Source: Polaromonas sp. (GTDB lineage: Bacteria > Pseudomonadota > Gammaproteobacteria > Burkholderiales > Burkholderiaceae_C). Taken from it: 41,291 nt of DNA. A program made the position numbers and the translations under genes. Shown in pieces: positions 8,032 to 17,071 of this stretch; position 1 is the first letter of the stretch, and the number at the start of each line of letters is the position of its first letter. Below the pieces are notes generated by a model that saw only the letters and a program-made list of their open reading frames with translations, was not told the origin of the DNA and did not search any database. The stretch spans positions 1 to 41,291 of the forward strand of contig JAUXPP010000172.1 of the NCBI GenBank assembly GCA_030683705.1, given 5' to 3'.

Positions 8032-9381
8032 TCACCCCAGTTTCTTGACCAACACCTGACTCTTGCGGTTGATGTTGTACTTGCGCTTGCGTGCTTCCGG
8101 CAACCATTCCGGATCGACCTGCACAAAACCGCGCTTGATGAACCAGTGCATGGTGCGTGTGGTCAGCACAAAAATGCTGTCCAGACCGGCCAGCCTGGCG
8201 CGTTGCTCTATGCGTTTGAGGATGCGTTCGCCGTCGCCCTGGCTCTGGCTGTGCGGTGATACTGTGAGCGCCGCCATTTCGGCGGTTCTGGCCTCGGGGT
8301 AGGGGTAAAGCGCAGCGCAGCCGAAGATCACGCCATCGTGTTCGATCACGGTGTACATGTCGGCGTCGCGTTCAATCTCGGTGCGGTCACGCGTGACCAG
8401 CGTGCCGTCTTTTTCAAACGGTTCAATCAGTTGCAGGATGCCGCCCACATCGTCGGCGGTGGCTTCGCGCAGGCTCTCGAGTTTTTCATCGATGACCATG
8501 GTGCCTATGCCGTCGTGTACATAAATTTCCAGCAGCAAGGCGCCGTCTACCGCAAAAGGCAGGATATGGCTGCGCTCCACGCCCGATTTGCAGGCCTTGA
8601 CGCAGTGCTGCAGGTAAAACGCGGTGTCGGTAGGCTGCGTCGGGTTGGGCAACTGAGCCAGAAGTTTTTCGGCAGCGGCCAGCGGCAGTTCGGTATCAAT
8701 CGGGTTGTCCTCGCCCTCGGGCTCGGTCGGGTTGATGCGGATGCCGGGGATCTCGGTCATGAAGATCAGCTTGTCGGCCTGCAGCTCAATCGCCACGCTG
8801 GTGGCGACCTCTTCCATGGTCAGGTTGAAAGCCTCGCCGGTGGGTGAAAAACCGAAGGGCGACAGCAGCACCATGGCACCAAATTCGAGGGTGCGCAGAA
8901 TGCCTTTGGTGTCGACCTTGCGCACCAGGCCCGAGTGTTTGAAATCCACACCGTCCACAATGCCGACCGGCCTGGCGGTGATGAAGTTGCCCGAGATCAC
9001 GCGTACGGTGGAGCCGGCCATGGGTGTGTTCGGCAGGCCCTGGCTGAAGGCTGCTTCAATCTCGTAGCGCAGCTGGCCTGCGGCCTCTTGCGCGCAGTCC
9101 AGCGCCACCGTATCGGTGATACGCATGCCGTGGGAGTACTGGGGCACGTGGCCCTTGGCCGCCAGCTGTTCGTTGACCTGGGGCCGGAAACCGTGCACCA
9201 GCACAATTTTCACGCCCATGCTCTGTATCAATGCCAGGTCCTGTGCCAGGTGCTGCAGCTTGCCGGCAGCAATTGCTTCGCCGGCAATGCCGACCACAAA
9301 GGTCTTGCCACGGTGCAGGTGGATGTAGGGCGCGACCGAGCGAAACCAGGGCACAAAGGTGAAATTGAAGACGGCAGACAT
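8032..9381 (-). CDS. argA: Amino-acid N-acetyltransferase (N-acetylglutamate synthase)
   Basis: ArgA (449 aa, normal length) makes N-acetylglutamate from glutamate and acetyl-CoA, the first step of arginine biosynthesis in the cytoplasm. The N-terminal amino-acid-kinase-like domain (about residues 1-290) includes KTFVVGIAGEAI and IVLVHGFRPQVN and provides arginine feedback sensing in this family. The C-terminal GNAT domain (about 305-449) has LREATADDVGGI, the acetyl-CoA loop region SPHSQSQGDGERILKRIE, and the ending WFIKRGF. The fused two-domain architecture distinguishes it from ArgB. It is the first gene of a minus-strand cluster with DUF1272 and GNAT genes. The 178 bp upstream separate it from a divergent membrane protein gene and must hold its promoter. 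Confidence 0.95.
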   Translation of the reverse strand: MSAVFNFTFVPWFRSVAPYIHLHRGKTFVVGIAGEAIAAGKLQHLAQDLALIQSMGVKIVLVHGFRPQVNEQLAAKGHVPQYSHGMRITDTVALDCAQEAAGQLRYEIEAAFSQGLPNTPMAGSTVRVISGNFITARPVGIVDGVDFKHSGLVRKVDTKGILRTLEFGAMVLLSPFGFSPTGEAFNLTMEEVATSVAIELQADKLIFMTEIPGIRINPTEPEGEDNPIDTELPLAAAEKLLAQLPNPTQPTDTAFYLQHCVKACKSGVERSHILPFAVDGALLLEIYVHDGIGTMVIDEKLESLREATADDVGGILQLIEPFEKDGTLVTRDRTEIERDADMYTVIEHDGVIFGCAALYPYPEARTAEMAALTVSPHSQSQGDGERILKRIEQRARLAGLDSIFVLTTRTMHWFIKRGFVQVDPEWLPEARKRKYNINRKSQVLVKKLG

Positions 9382-9559
9382 GGGGCGCGCTTTCGGGTTC
9401 GGGGCAGGTCAACCGACAGGGCGGAAAAGCCTGGCCATACGCGGCCTTTCCGGGCAATGGCAGAGAGTGTAAGGGACGATGGCGGCAGGTTGGCGCCATC
9501 GTCGCGTCCTTTTGAGCTGGCAAAAATGGGGCCCCTACCGCTTCGACTTACGCCGGATA

Positions 9560-10795
9560 ATGCGCGAATCTATGGACAAACTGGCGTTTGGCTTTTGGGG
9601 CTGCTTTTTTGGCATCACGGCCCTGATGCTGGCTGGCGCGGCGCTGGCTTTTACCCGTTCCCTGCGCCGCATCTCGCTCAATGCCGCCTTGTCGGCCATG
9701 GCCTCCAGTTTTTTTGTGGTCGCGTTTCTGGGTGGCTTGCCGATTGACGACGAAGCAGCGCAAGCGCGCGTGCTGGCGCATGTGGCCATGCTGGTGTCGG
9801 CCTTCATGGCCTATCTGCTTTTTTCCATCGTGGGTGCGCTTAGGCGCAGCAGGACACGGCGCAGCATTCAAATGGCACTGGCCCTGATGGTGGTGGGGGG
9901 TGTCGCCATCGGCTGGCAGTTGCCCGCCAACCAGTCGCTGGCGCTGGGTCTTGGCATGGCCTGTTTGCTGGGTACGGTGGCGCTGGGGGCAGCGTTGCGC
10001 AGCGTATACCGTCGTGAACGACTGGCCTGGATTGCAGTGGCTGGTGTGTTCTTCATGCTGGTGGCGATTGCCGGGCTGGGCTGGATTGCTCTGGCCAGGG
10101 GACAGGTGCCCTGGCAGGTGCATGCGGTCAGCGCGCTGGCCGGTACGGCCTATGTGGTGGCCATGTCAGTGGCGCTCTGGGCGCGTTACGCCTACCTGAT
10201 CGAGCTGCACCAGGTGATGGCACTGGGGCCGAGTTACGACCCTGTGACGCGCATGCGCTCGCTGACGGAAACCGGACAGATGCTGGGCGACATTTTCAGG
10301 CAGGACCGCCTGCCCGGCACCGGGGTGGGCGTGTTGGTGGTGACCATAGGCAACCTTTATGCACTGGAACGTCTGCACGGCATGGCGGCGGTCAACCACG
10401 CGCTGTTTGTCTGTGCCGGCCGCCTGCGGCGTGCGTTGTCGGCGCATGTTGAGCCGGGCCGCTTGTCTGCGGATGGTTTTTTGCTGGTGCTGCGCCATTG
10501 CAGGGACAGCGGCCAGTTGATTCGGCTGGCGCATCGGGTGGCGGCACGTTTGTCCAAATCGGTGGCGCTCAACACCAGCCTGGACGCGAGCCGCCGCGAA
10601 AGCGAGCAAACCCGCTGGCAGGCGGATATCGGCATTGGGGTGTTGCTGGTGTCCGACCCCGCAGCCCGGGCATCGACCGTGCTGGCGAAGGCCAAGGCCA
10701 TGTCGCGCACCGCCATGACCTACGCCAGCCGGGTCGCCTGGTTTGACCAGGCCAGCGGCGAGGCGGTGGAGTTGCCAGCGCTGGAGGTGGCCTGA
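9560..10795 (+). CDS. Seven-helix membrane protein with degenerate GGDEF domain
   Basis: This protein is about 411 residues long from the chosen ATG at 9560; ATG at 9572 is also possible, and neither has a strong ribosome binding site. Seven hydrophobic helices fill residues 1 to about 215, for example FGITALMLAGAALAF and VAGVFFMLVAIAGLGWIAL. A cytoplasmic domain follows with the layout of a diguanylate cyclase: SYDPVTRMRSLTETGQML corresponds to the YDxLTGLxNR entry motif. Where GGDEF should be, the sequence reads PGRLSADGFLLVL, so the catalytic glycines and acidic residues are lost. I infer an inactive GGDEF domain that may act as a receptor or partner for c-di-GMP signalling. The ligand sensed is unknown. 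Confidence 0.72.
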   Translation: MRESMDKLAFGFWGCFFGITALMLAGAALAFTRSLRRISLNAALSAMASSFFVVAFLGGLPIDDEAAQARVLAHVAMLVSAFMAYLLFSIVGALRRSRTRRSIQMALALMVVGGVAIGWQLPANQSLALGLGMACLLGTVALGAALRSVYRRERLAWIAVAGVFFMLVAIAGLGWIALARGQVPWQVHAVSALAGTAYVVAMSVALWARYAYLIELHQVMALGPSYDPVTRMRSLTETGQMLGDIFRQDRLPGTGVGVLVVTIGNLYALERLHGMAAVNHALFVCAGRLRRALSAHVEPGRLSADGFLLVLRHCRDSGQLIRLAHRVAARLSKSVALNTSLDASRRESEQTRWQADIGIGVLLVSDPAARASTVLAKAKAMSRTAMTYASRVAWFDQASGEAVELPALEVA

Positions 10796-10920
10796 GAGGC
10801 TGTGAGTCTTTCTCCTGCGCGGACCGATCTGGCCCCTGCGGTGCTCACCGTACGCTTGTACGGCTCCGCTCCTCGAAACCACCTCGGCCCGCTCGCTACG
10901 AAATCTTCACAGCCTCTGAG
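10792..10920. repeat. 129-bp element with 14-bp terminal inverted repeats
   Basis: The ends CTGAGAGGCTGTGA (10792-10805) and TCACAGCCTCTGAG (10907-10920) are inverted repeats matching at 13 of 14 positions. A perfect central hairpin CCGTAC-GCTT-GTACGG sits at 10848-10863. No reading frame is evident. The left end overlaps the stop codon of the upstream gene, so the element abuts that gene. It may be a non-autonomous mobile repeat (MITE or REP-like) or a transcription terminator/processing structure. I believe similar sequences recur in Comamonadaceae genomes, but cannot check that here. Confidence 0.6.
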
Positions 10921-10971
10921 CCTGTCCCCTTCAAGCTGGCGTCCTGCGGCCCTCGCCGATAATGCAAGGCT

Positions 10972-13900
10972 TTGAAATCCCATCCCTTGCCGACGCCTGC
11001 CTTGCCACAATCCCTGCGCATCGAGTTTCCCGAATCGCTGCCCGTTTCCGGCAAGCGTGAGGAAATCACCGCCGCCATGCTGGCGCACCAGGTGGTCATC
11101 GTCTGCGGTGAGACCGGCTCCGGCAAAACCACGCAGTTGCCCAAAATTGCGCTGGCCATGGGCCGTGGCAAGCTCAACTACCCGGCGGGCCAACACGCCA
11201 AACTGATAGGCCACACCCAGCCGCGCCGGATTGCCGCCTCCAGTGTTGCCAAACGCATTGCCGAAGAACTGAAGACACCGCTGGGCGAGGTGGTGGGCTA
11301 CAAGGTGCGTTTTCAGGACCGCTTGAGCCGCGATGCCTCGGTCAAGCTCATGACCGACGGCATTTTGCTGGCCGAGACCCAGACCGACCCGCTGCTCAAT
11401 GCCTACGACACCATCATCATCGACGAGGCGCATGAACGCAGCCTGAACATTGACTTTTTGCTCGGCTATTTGCGCCAGTTGCTGCCGCGGCGGCCGGACC
11501 TGAAAGTGGTCATCACCTCGGCGACGATTGATGCGCAGCGTTTTGCGGACTATTTCGCCTCCAGCAAGGGGCCGGCACCCGTGATTCTGGTGTCCGGTCG
11601 GATGTTTCCTGTGGAGCAGCGTTACCGGCCCTACGAGGAGTCGCGCGATTACGACCTGAATGACGCGATTGCCGACGGCGTGGACGAGCTCTGGCGCAAC
11701 CCGCACAGTGCGGGCGACATCCTGATCTTTCTGCCCGGCGAGCGCGAAATCCGTGAGGCGGCTGACCACCTGCGCAAACACCTGGCGCACCAGCCGCTGT
11801 TTCGCAATGCCGAGGTGCTGCCGCTGTTTGCGCGCCTGAGTCAAGCCGAGCAGGACCGCATATTTGACGGCCACACCGGGCGGCGCATTGTGCTGGCCAC
11901 CAATGTGGCCGAAACCTCGCTGACGGTGCCCGGCATACGTTATGTGATTGATGCGGGCACGGCACGGGTCAAGCGCTACAGCTTTCGCAACAAGGTCGAG
12001 CAGCTGATGGTCGAGCCGATCTCGCAGGCCGCCGCCAACCAGCGCGCCGGCCGCTGCGGCCGCGTGGCGGACGGCATTTGCATCCGCCTCTACGATGAGC
12101 AGGACTTTGTGGGCCGGCAACGTTTCACCGACCCGGAAATTTTGCGCAGTTCACTGGCGGCGGTGATTTTGCGCATGAAGGCGCTGCACCTGGGCACCAT
12201 AGAAAGCTTCGCCTTCATCGAGCCGCCGCAGGGCAGGGCGATTGCCGACGGTTACCAGTTGCTGGCCGAACTGGGCGCGGTGGACGATGACAACGAACTG
12301 ACGCCCGTGGGCCGCAGTCTGGCCAAGCTGCCGCTGGACCCGCGTGTGGGCCGCATGATCCTGGAGGCCAGGGACAGGCAGGCCCTGGACGAGGTGCTGG
12401 TGATTGCCAGCGCACTCAGTGTGCAGGACGTGCGCGACCGGCCCATGGACAAGCAGGCGCAGGCGGACCAGCAACATGCCAAGTTTGATGACGAAAAAAG
12501 CGAGTTCACCGGTTACCTCAAGCTCTGGAAGTGGCTGGGCGATGTGCGCGGTGGCCACGGCGAAGACCACAAGCTGTCGAACCGCCAGTATGAAAACCTC
12601 TTGAGAGAGAACTACGTCAACATCCGCCGGGTGCGCGAGTGGCGCGACATCCATTCGCAGCTGCATAGCGTGGTGGGAGAGCAAAAGTGGGTCCTGAACG
12701 ACAAACCCGCCAGTTATGAACAACTGCACCTGTCGATGTTGTGCGGCCTGCTCGGCAACATCGGCATCAAGAGCGAGGAAGACGACTGGTACCTCGGCGC
12801 GCGCGGCATCAAGTTTTATCGCCACCCGGGCGCGCGCCTGAGCAAGAAGCCGGGCCGCTGGATCGTCGCCGCCGAGCTGGTCGAGACCACACGCCTGTTC
12901 GGCCGCGGCATCGCCAACATCGAGCCGCAATGGGTCGAGCAGGTCGCCGGCCACCTGCTGAAAAAGCAGTTGCTCGACCCGCACTGGGAAAAAAAGGCCG
13001 CACAGGTCACCGCGCTGGAACGCGCGACGCTCTACGGCCTGGTGATTTACAACGGCCGGCGCGTCAACTTCGGCCGGGTCGACCCGGTGACGGCACGCGA
13101 AATTTTCATCCGCGAGGCGCTGGTGGCCGGCAACTGGGACACCAAGCTGCCCTTCCTGCCCGCCAACCTCAAGCTGATCCAGCAGGTGCAGGACCTGGAA
13201 CACAAGGCGCGCCGCCAGGACGTGCTGGTCGACGAAGAACTGATTTACGCGTTTTACGACCAGCAGCTGCCGGCCGGGATCTGCACCGGCGCGGCTTGCG
13301 AACACTGGTACAAGGACGAGGTCAGGAAGCAGCCGCAGCTCTTGCTGCTGACGCGGGAGGAACTGATGCGGCATGAGGCGGCCGGCATCACCACCCAGTC
13401 CTTCCCGAAAACCCTGCGCCTGGGCGGTGTCGATTGCCTGGCGACCTATCTGCACGAACCCGGTGACGCCCGCGACGGCGTGACGGTGGATGTGCCGCTG
13501 TTCGCGCTGAACCAGGTCAACGAAGAGCGCTGCGAATGGCTGGTGCCCGGGATGCTCAAGGACAAGATTCAGGCGCTGATCAAGACCCTGCACCAGCGGC
13601 CGCGCTCGCGCCTGGTGCCGCTGCCCGAGACCGCGGCGCGTTTCGCGGCCGAGTTGATGCAACCCGAGAAGTTCGGCGCCGGCTCGCTGACGGACGCCGT
13701 GCTCAAGCTGGTGCGCGACGCGACCTCGCTGGACATCAAGCGCAACGACATGAAGCTGGAGATGCTGCCGCCGCACCTGTTCATGAACTTCCGTGTGGTC
13801 GATGAACATGGCCGCCAGCTCGGCAGCGGCCGCAACCTGGGGGCGCTCAAGGCTGAACTCGGCTCGCAGGCGCGCGGTGCCTTCCAGGCGCTGGCCGGGC

Positions 13901-14901
13901 TGAAAACACGGGCGGCACCTGCAGATGCCGAAAGTGCAGAATCAAAAAGGCCTGCAGCCCAGCAAGGACGGGCGCAGGCAGCTCCTGAAAACATAGCAAA
14001 CCAGAAGCCGCCGCCGGCCCGCACGCCCGAGCGTTACACCGGCTGGAGCTTTGGCGAGCTGCCGGAACTGATGGAAATCAGCAAGGGCAAACAGACGCTG
14101 ATCGGTTTCCCGGCGCTGATCGACCTCGGCGACGCGGTGACCATCGAGGTCTTCGACGAGCCCGACGTGGCCGCTGCCAAACACCGCGCCGGCTTGCGGC
14201 GCCTGTTTTCGCTACAGATCAAGGACGCGCTGAAGTACCTGGAAAAGAATTTGCCCGAACTGCAGAAAATGGCCACGAGCTACATGCTGGTCGGCCGCGC
14301 GGCCGACAACTCGGGCGGCGGCACGCTGGAAGAACTGCGCGAACAGATCATCGAGGTGGCGCTGGACCGCGCCTTCCTGCAGGAGCCCCTGCCGACCAAC
14401 GAGGCCGACTTCAAAAAACGCATCGACGACGGACGCGGTCGCCTGACCCTGATCGCCAGCGAGGTGGCCCGGCTGGCGGCGGCCATCCTGACCGAGTTTG
14501 CGGCGGCCCAGCGCAAGATCAAGGACAGCAAAAACGCCGCCGAAGCCTCGGCCGACGCTGCCCAGCAACTGCAGCGCCTGGTGCCCAAACGTTTCCTGAC
14601 GGTCACGCCCTGGGCGCAACTCCAGCACTTTCCGCGTTACCTCAAGGCCATCACCCTGCGGCTGGAGAAGTGGCGCGCCGATCCGGCCCGCGACGCGGCG
14701 CGGCTGGCCGAGTTGCGCCCGCAGGAGCAGCGCTACTGGCGCCTGGTGGCCGAGCGCAAGGGCGCGGCCGACGCGCGGCTGCAGGAGCTGCGCTGGCTGA
14801 TCGAGGAACTGCGTGTCAGCTTTTTTGCGCAGGAGCTGCGCACGCCCCAGCCTGTCAGCATCAAGCGGCTGGACAAGGCCTGGTTGCAGCTGACCCATTG
14901 A
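10972..14901 (+). CDS. hrpA: ATP-dependent RNA helicase HrpA
   Basis: HrpA (1309 aa, close to the usual 1300) is a DEAH-box RNA helicase of the cytoplasm; in E. coli it has been linked to fimbrial mRNA processing and to rescue of stalled ribosomes. Motifs in order: Walker A GETGSGKTT at residues 46-54, TQPRRIAA, DEAH at 151-154, SAT at 183-185, then NVAETSLTVPGIRYVIDAG and QRAGRCGR in the second RecA lobe. A winged-helix/OB region and a long C-terminal domain ending KRLDKAW follow. The frame has no ATG before the conserved FPESLPVSGKREEI, so a TTG start is needed; 10972 is the earliest. Residues about 991-1009 are encoded by a copy of the dispersed repeat, in a linker-like region, without breaking the frame. 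Confidence 0.95.
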   Translation: MKSHPLPTPALPQSLRIEFPESLPVSGKREEITAAMLAHQVVIVCGETGSGKTTQLPKIALAMGRGKLNYPAGQHAKLIGHTQPRRIAASSVAKRIAEELKTPLGEVVGYKVRFQDRLSRDASVKLMTDGILLAETQTDPLLNAYDTIIIDEAHERSLNIDFLLGYLRQLLPRRPDLKVVITSATIDAQRFADYFASSKGPAPVILVSGRMFPVEQRYRPYEESRDYDLNDAIADGVDELWRNPHSAGDILIFLPGEREIREAADHLRKHLAHQPLFRNAEVLPLFARLSQAEQDRIFDGHTGRRIVLATNVAETSLTVPGIRYVIDAGTARVKRYSFRNKVEQLMVEPISQAAANQRAGRCGRVADGICIRLYDEQDFVGRQRFTDPEILRSSLAAVILRMKALHLGTIESFAFIEPPQGRAIADGYQLLAELGAVDDDNELTPVGRSLAKLPLDPRVGRMILEARDRQALDEVLVIASALSVQDVRDRPMDKQAQADQQHAKFDDEKSEFTGYLKLWKWLGDVRGGHGEDHKLSNRQYENLLRENYVNIRRVREWRDIHSQLHSVVGEQKWVLNDKPASYEQLHLSMLCGLLGNIGIKSEEDDWYLGARGIKFYRHPGARLSKKPGRWIVAAELVETTRLFGRGIANIEPQWVEQVAGHLLKKQLLDPHWEKKAAQVTALERATLYGLVIYNGRRVNFGRVDPVTAREIFIREALVAGNWDTKLPFLPANLKLIQQVQDLEHKARRQDVLVDEELIYAFYDQQLPAGICTGAACEHWYKDEVRKQPQLLLLTREELMRHEAAGITTQSFPKTLRLGGVDCLATYLHEPGDARDGVTVDVPLFALNQVNEERCEWLVPGMLKDKIQALIKTLHQRPRSRLVPLPETAARFAAELMQPEKFGAGSLTDAVLKLVRDATSLDIKRNDMKLEMLPPHLFMNFRVVDEHGRQLGSGRNLGALKAELGSQARGAFQALAGLKTRAAPADAESAESKRPAAQQGRAQAAPENIANQKPPPARTPERYTGWSFGELPELMEISKGKQTLIGFPALIDLGDAVTIEVFDEPDVAAAKHRAGLRRLFSLQIKDALKYLEKNLPELQKMATSYMLVGRAADNSGGGTLEELREQIIEVALDRAFLQEPLPTNEADFKKRIDDGRGRLTLIASEVARLAAAILTEFAAAQRKIKDSKNAAEASADAAQQLQRLVPKRFLTVTPWAQLQHFPRYLKAITLRLEKWRADPARDAARLAELRPQEQRYWRLVAERKGAADARLQELRWLIEELRVSFFAQELRTPQPVSIKRLDKAWLQLTH
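13942..13997 (+). repeat. 56-bp dispersed repeat, copy C, inside hrpA
   Basis: It opens TCAAAAAGGCCTGCAGCCC and closes GAAAACATAGC. Extended by three bases, it matches the reverse complement of the intergenic copy at 32499 at about 45 of 59 positions by hand count. It is read in frame and encodes SKRPAAQQGRAQAAPENIA, an Ala/Gln-rich stretch of low complexity between better conserved parts of HrpA. Confidence 0.78.
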
Positions 14902-14935
14902 ATCCAGGCCGACATTTGAGGGAATTTCCCAGACC

Positions 14936-16987
14936 ATGAAGCCCAAGTCCGGCAAGCCGCCGCAAGCCAAACCCGGCGCCAGGCCGCCAATGCAGGCGCA
15001 AGCGCAGGCCACCCTCGACAGCGGCCTGGCCTTGCACCAGCGAGGGCAACTCGCCGAGGCACGCGCCTGTTACCTGCAGGTACTCGCACTGCAGCCCCGG
15101 CATTTCGACGCCACGCATTTGCTGGGCGTGGTTGCCGCACAAACGAAAGATTTTGCGCAGGCTCTGGAATTCTTCGACCAGGCCATCGCGATCAGTGCGC
15201 GTCACGCTTTCGCCTTCAACAACCGCGGCAATGTCTTGAGGGATCTGGGCCAGCCCGCGGCGGCGATTGCAAGCTACGACCAGGCCATCGCGCTCAAGCC
15301 GGACGATGCCGAGGCCCACAACAGCCGCGGCGGCGCCTTGATGGACCTGGCGAAACCGCAGAATGCGCTCCAGAGTTATGACCGGGCGATTGCGATCAGG
15401 GCGGACTACGCCGAGGCCCATACCAACCGGGGCAACGCCTTGTTGGCCTTGATGCGGCCCGAGGCAGCCATCACCAGCCACGACCGGGCGATTGCCCTGA
15501 AGGCGGACTATGCCGAGGCCTACAACAACCGGGGCGTGGCCTTCAATGCGCTCCGGCAGTTCAATGCGGCCATCCAAAGTTATGACCAGGCCATCGCATG
15601 CAGGGCCAACTATGCGCAGGCCTGGTACAACCGCGGCAACGCCTTTCTGGCCTTGAAGCAACCCGGGACCGCGCTCGAGAGTTACCACCAGGCCATCGCG
15701 CTTGATCCGGCCCACGCCGGCGCCTGCAACAACCGGGGCAATGCGCTCAGGGACATGGGGCGCCTGGAAGCCGCACTGGAGAGCTACAGCCAGGCCATTG
15801 CGCTCAAGCCGGACCTGGCCGAGGCACATAACAACCGTGGCAATGCCTTGAGCGACATGAGGCAGTTTCAAGCGGCGCTGGAAAGTTATGACCAGGCCAT
15901 CGCGTTCAAGGCGGACTATGCCGAGGCATACAACAACCGGGCCAGTGCGCTCAGGGATTTGCAACAGTCGCAGGCGGCCATGGCGTGTTACGACAAGGCC
16001 ATAAGGCTTCAGCCCGACTATGCCAAGGCGCAGCTCAACCGCAGCCTTTGCCTGTTGCAGATGGGCGATTTTGAGCAGGGCTGGGAGGCGTATGAGTGGC
16101 GCTGGAAAGATGAGGCCTTGCAAAACACCATGCGCCAGTTCACCCAGCCCTTGTGGCTGGGCGCGGAGCCCCTGCACGGGAAGACGATCCTGCTGCATGC
16201 CGAGCAGGGCTTTGGCGACACGCTCCAGTTCTGCCGTTATGCCAGGCTGGTGAAGAGTCTGGGCGCACGCGTCGTGCTGGAGGTCCAGGCGCCCTTGGCG
16301 GGTTTGCTGGCCAGCCTGGACGGTGTGGCGCAGGTCCTCGCGCGGGGCGAGCCACTGCCCGCGTTTGACTGCCATTGCCCTTTGCTGAGCCTGCCCCTGG
16401 CCTTCAACACCAGGCTCGGCCAGCTACCGGCGGATACCGGCTATCTGGCGCCCCCCGCGGACAAACTGGCGTCATGGACCGCCCGCCTGGGTGAGAAATC
16501 AAGACCGCGCGTGGGTCTGGTCTGGAGTGGCAGCGCCACCCACAAGAACGACCGCAACAGAAGTGTGCACCTGTCGGACTGGGTCGGGTTTTTGCCCGAT
16601 GGCCTGGATTACATCAGCCTGCAGAAGGAAACCCGCCCCAGGGACCAGGAGACGCTGGCGCTCCATCCGCAAATCATGCAGCTTGACGAGGACATCCGGG
16701 ACTTCTCCGACACGGCAGCACTTTGCGAGCTGATGGATGTGGTGGTCAGTGTGGATACCAGCGTGGCACACCTGGCCGGTGCGCTGGGAAAACCTGTCTG
16801 GATGGCCTTGCCGCTCAACCCGGACTGGCGCTGGCTGCTGGAGCGTAGCGACAGCCCCTGGTATCCCGGCGTGACGCTCTACCGGCAGGAAGCGGCGGGC
16901 GATTGGGAGGGTGTGTTCAGGCGTATCGCTGCCGCCCTGGCAACACTTGCCGCAGCTTCACCCGCACCGCGTGCTGCCAAGCCCTGA
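14936..16987 (+). CDS. TPR-repeat protein with GT9/heptosyltransferase-like C-terminal domain
   Basis: This is a 683-residue protein with no signal peptide. Residues 23 to about 396 form 11 consecutive 34-residue tetratricopeptide repeats, most of the form AEAYNNRGNAL...AAIxSYDQAIALKPDY. They are so alike that the DNA shows a 102-bp periodicity from 15002 to 16123. The rest is a glycosyltransferase-B-type domain like family GT9: GFGDTLQFCRYARLVKSLGA, PRVGLVWSGSATHKND and DVVVSVDTSVAHLAGALGKP. Similar TPR-glycosyltransferase proteins are common in Burkholderiales and are presumed to modify proteins or glycans; the acceptor here is unknown. It follows hrpA by 34 bp and is closed by a strong terminator. 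Confidence 0.85.
   Translation: MKPKSGKPPQAKPGARPPMQAQAQATLDSGLALHQRGQLAEARACYLQVLALQPRHFDATHLLGVVAAQTKDFAQALEFFDQAIAISARHAFAFNNRGNVLRDLGQPAAAIASYDQAIALKPDDAEAHNSRGGALMDLAKPQNALQSYDRAIAIRADYAEAHTNRGNALLALMRPEAAITSHDRAIALKADYAEAYNNRGVAFNALRQFNAAIQSYDQAIACRANYAQAWYNRGNAFLALKQPGTALESYHQAIALDPAHAGACNNRGNALRDMGRLEAALESYSQAIALKPDLAEAHNNRGNALSDMRQFQAALESYDQAIAFKADYAEAYNNRASALRDLQQSQAAMACYDKAIRLQPDYAKAQLNRSLCLLQMGDFEQGWEAYEWRWKDEALQNTMRQFTQPLWLGAEPLHGKTILLHAEQGFGDTLQFCRYARLVKSLGARVVLEVQAPLAGLLASLDGVAQVLARGEPLPAFDCHCPLLSLPLAFNTRLGQLPADTGYLAPPADKLASWTARLGEKSRPRVGLVWSGSATHKNDRNRSVHLSDWVGFLPDGLDYISLQKETRPRDQETLALHPQIMQLDEDIRDFSDTAALCELMDVVVSVDTSVAHLAGALGKPVWMALPLNPDWRWLLERSDSPWYPGVTLYRQEAAGDWEGVFRRIAAALATLAAASPAPRAAKP
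15002..16123 (+). repeat. 102-bp tandem coding repeats (11 TPR units)
   Basis: Eleven tandem units of 34 codons encode the TPR array. Recurring DNA phrases such as TATGACCAGGCCATCGC and AACAACCGGGGCAAC are spaced by 102 bp. The middle units (3-10) are the most alike, which suggests growth by unequal recombination. Confidence 0.85.
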
Positions 16988-17020
16988 GCCCGGCGTGCGT
17001 GCTGTTGCGTTGACGCATTG

Positions 17021-17058
17021 AAAAAGGGCCCGGCTTTTGAAGCCGGGCCCTTTTTTTT
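17021..17058. terminator. Strong bidirectional intrinsic terminator
   Basis: A perfect 16-bp stem (AAAAAGGGCCCGGCTT / AAGCCGGGCCCTTTTT) with a 3-base loop is followed by an uninterrupted T run. The A run on the left makes it work in both directions. It closes the TPR gene on the plus strand and the convergent DUF3309 gene on the minus strand. Confidence 0.95.
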
Positions 17059-17071
17059 GGATGCTGGAGGG

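Noticed and set aside
12151..13809. Minus-strand open frame of 552 codons inside hrpA
   Set aside because: It is a shadow of the hrpA coding sequence, with no recognisable motif and no start or ribosome binding context.
15002..16123. Periodic 102-bp repeats considered as CRISPR or satellite DNA
   Set aside because: The period equals 34 codons, the units encode TPR consensus residues throughout, and there are no spacers or cas genes.
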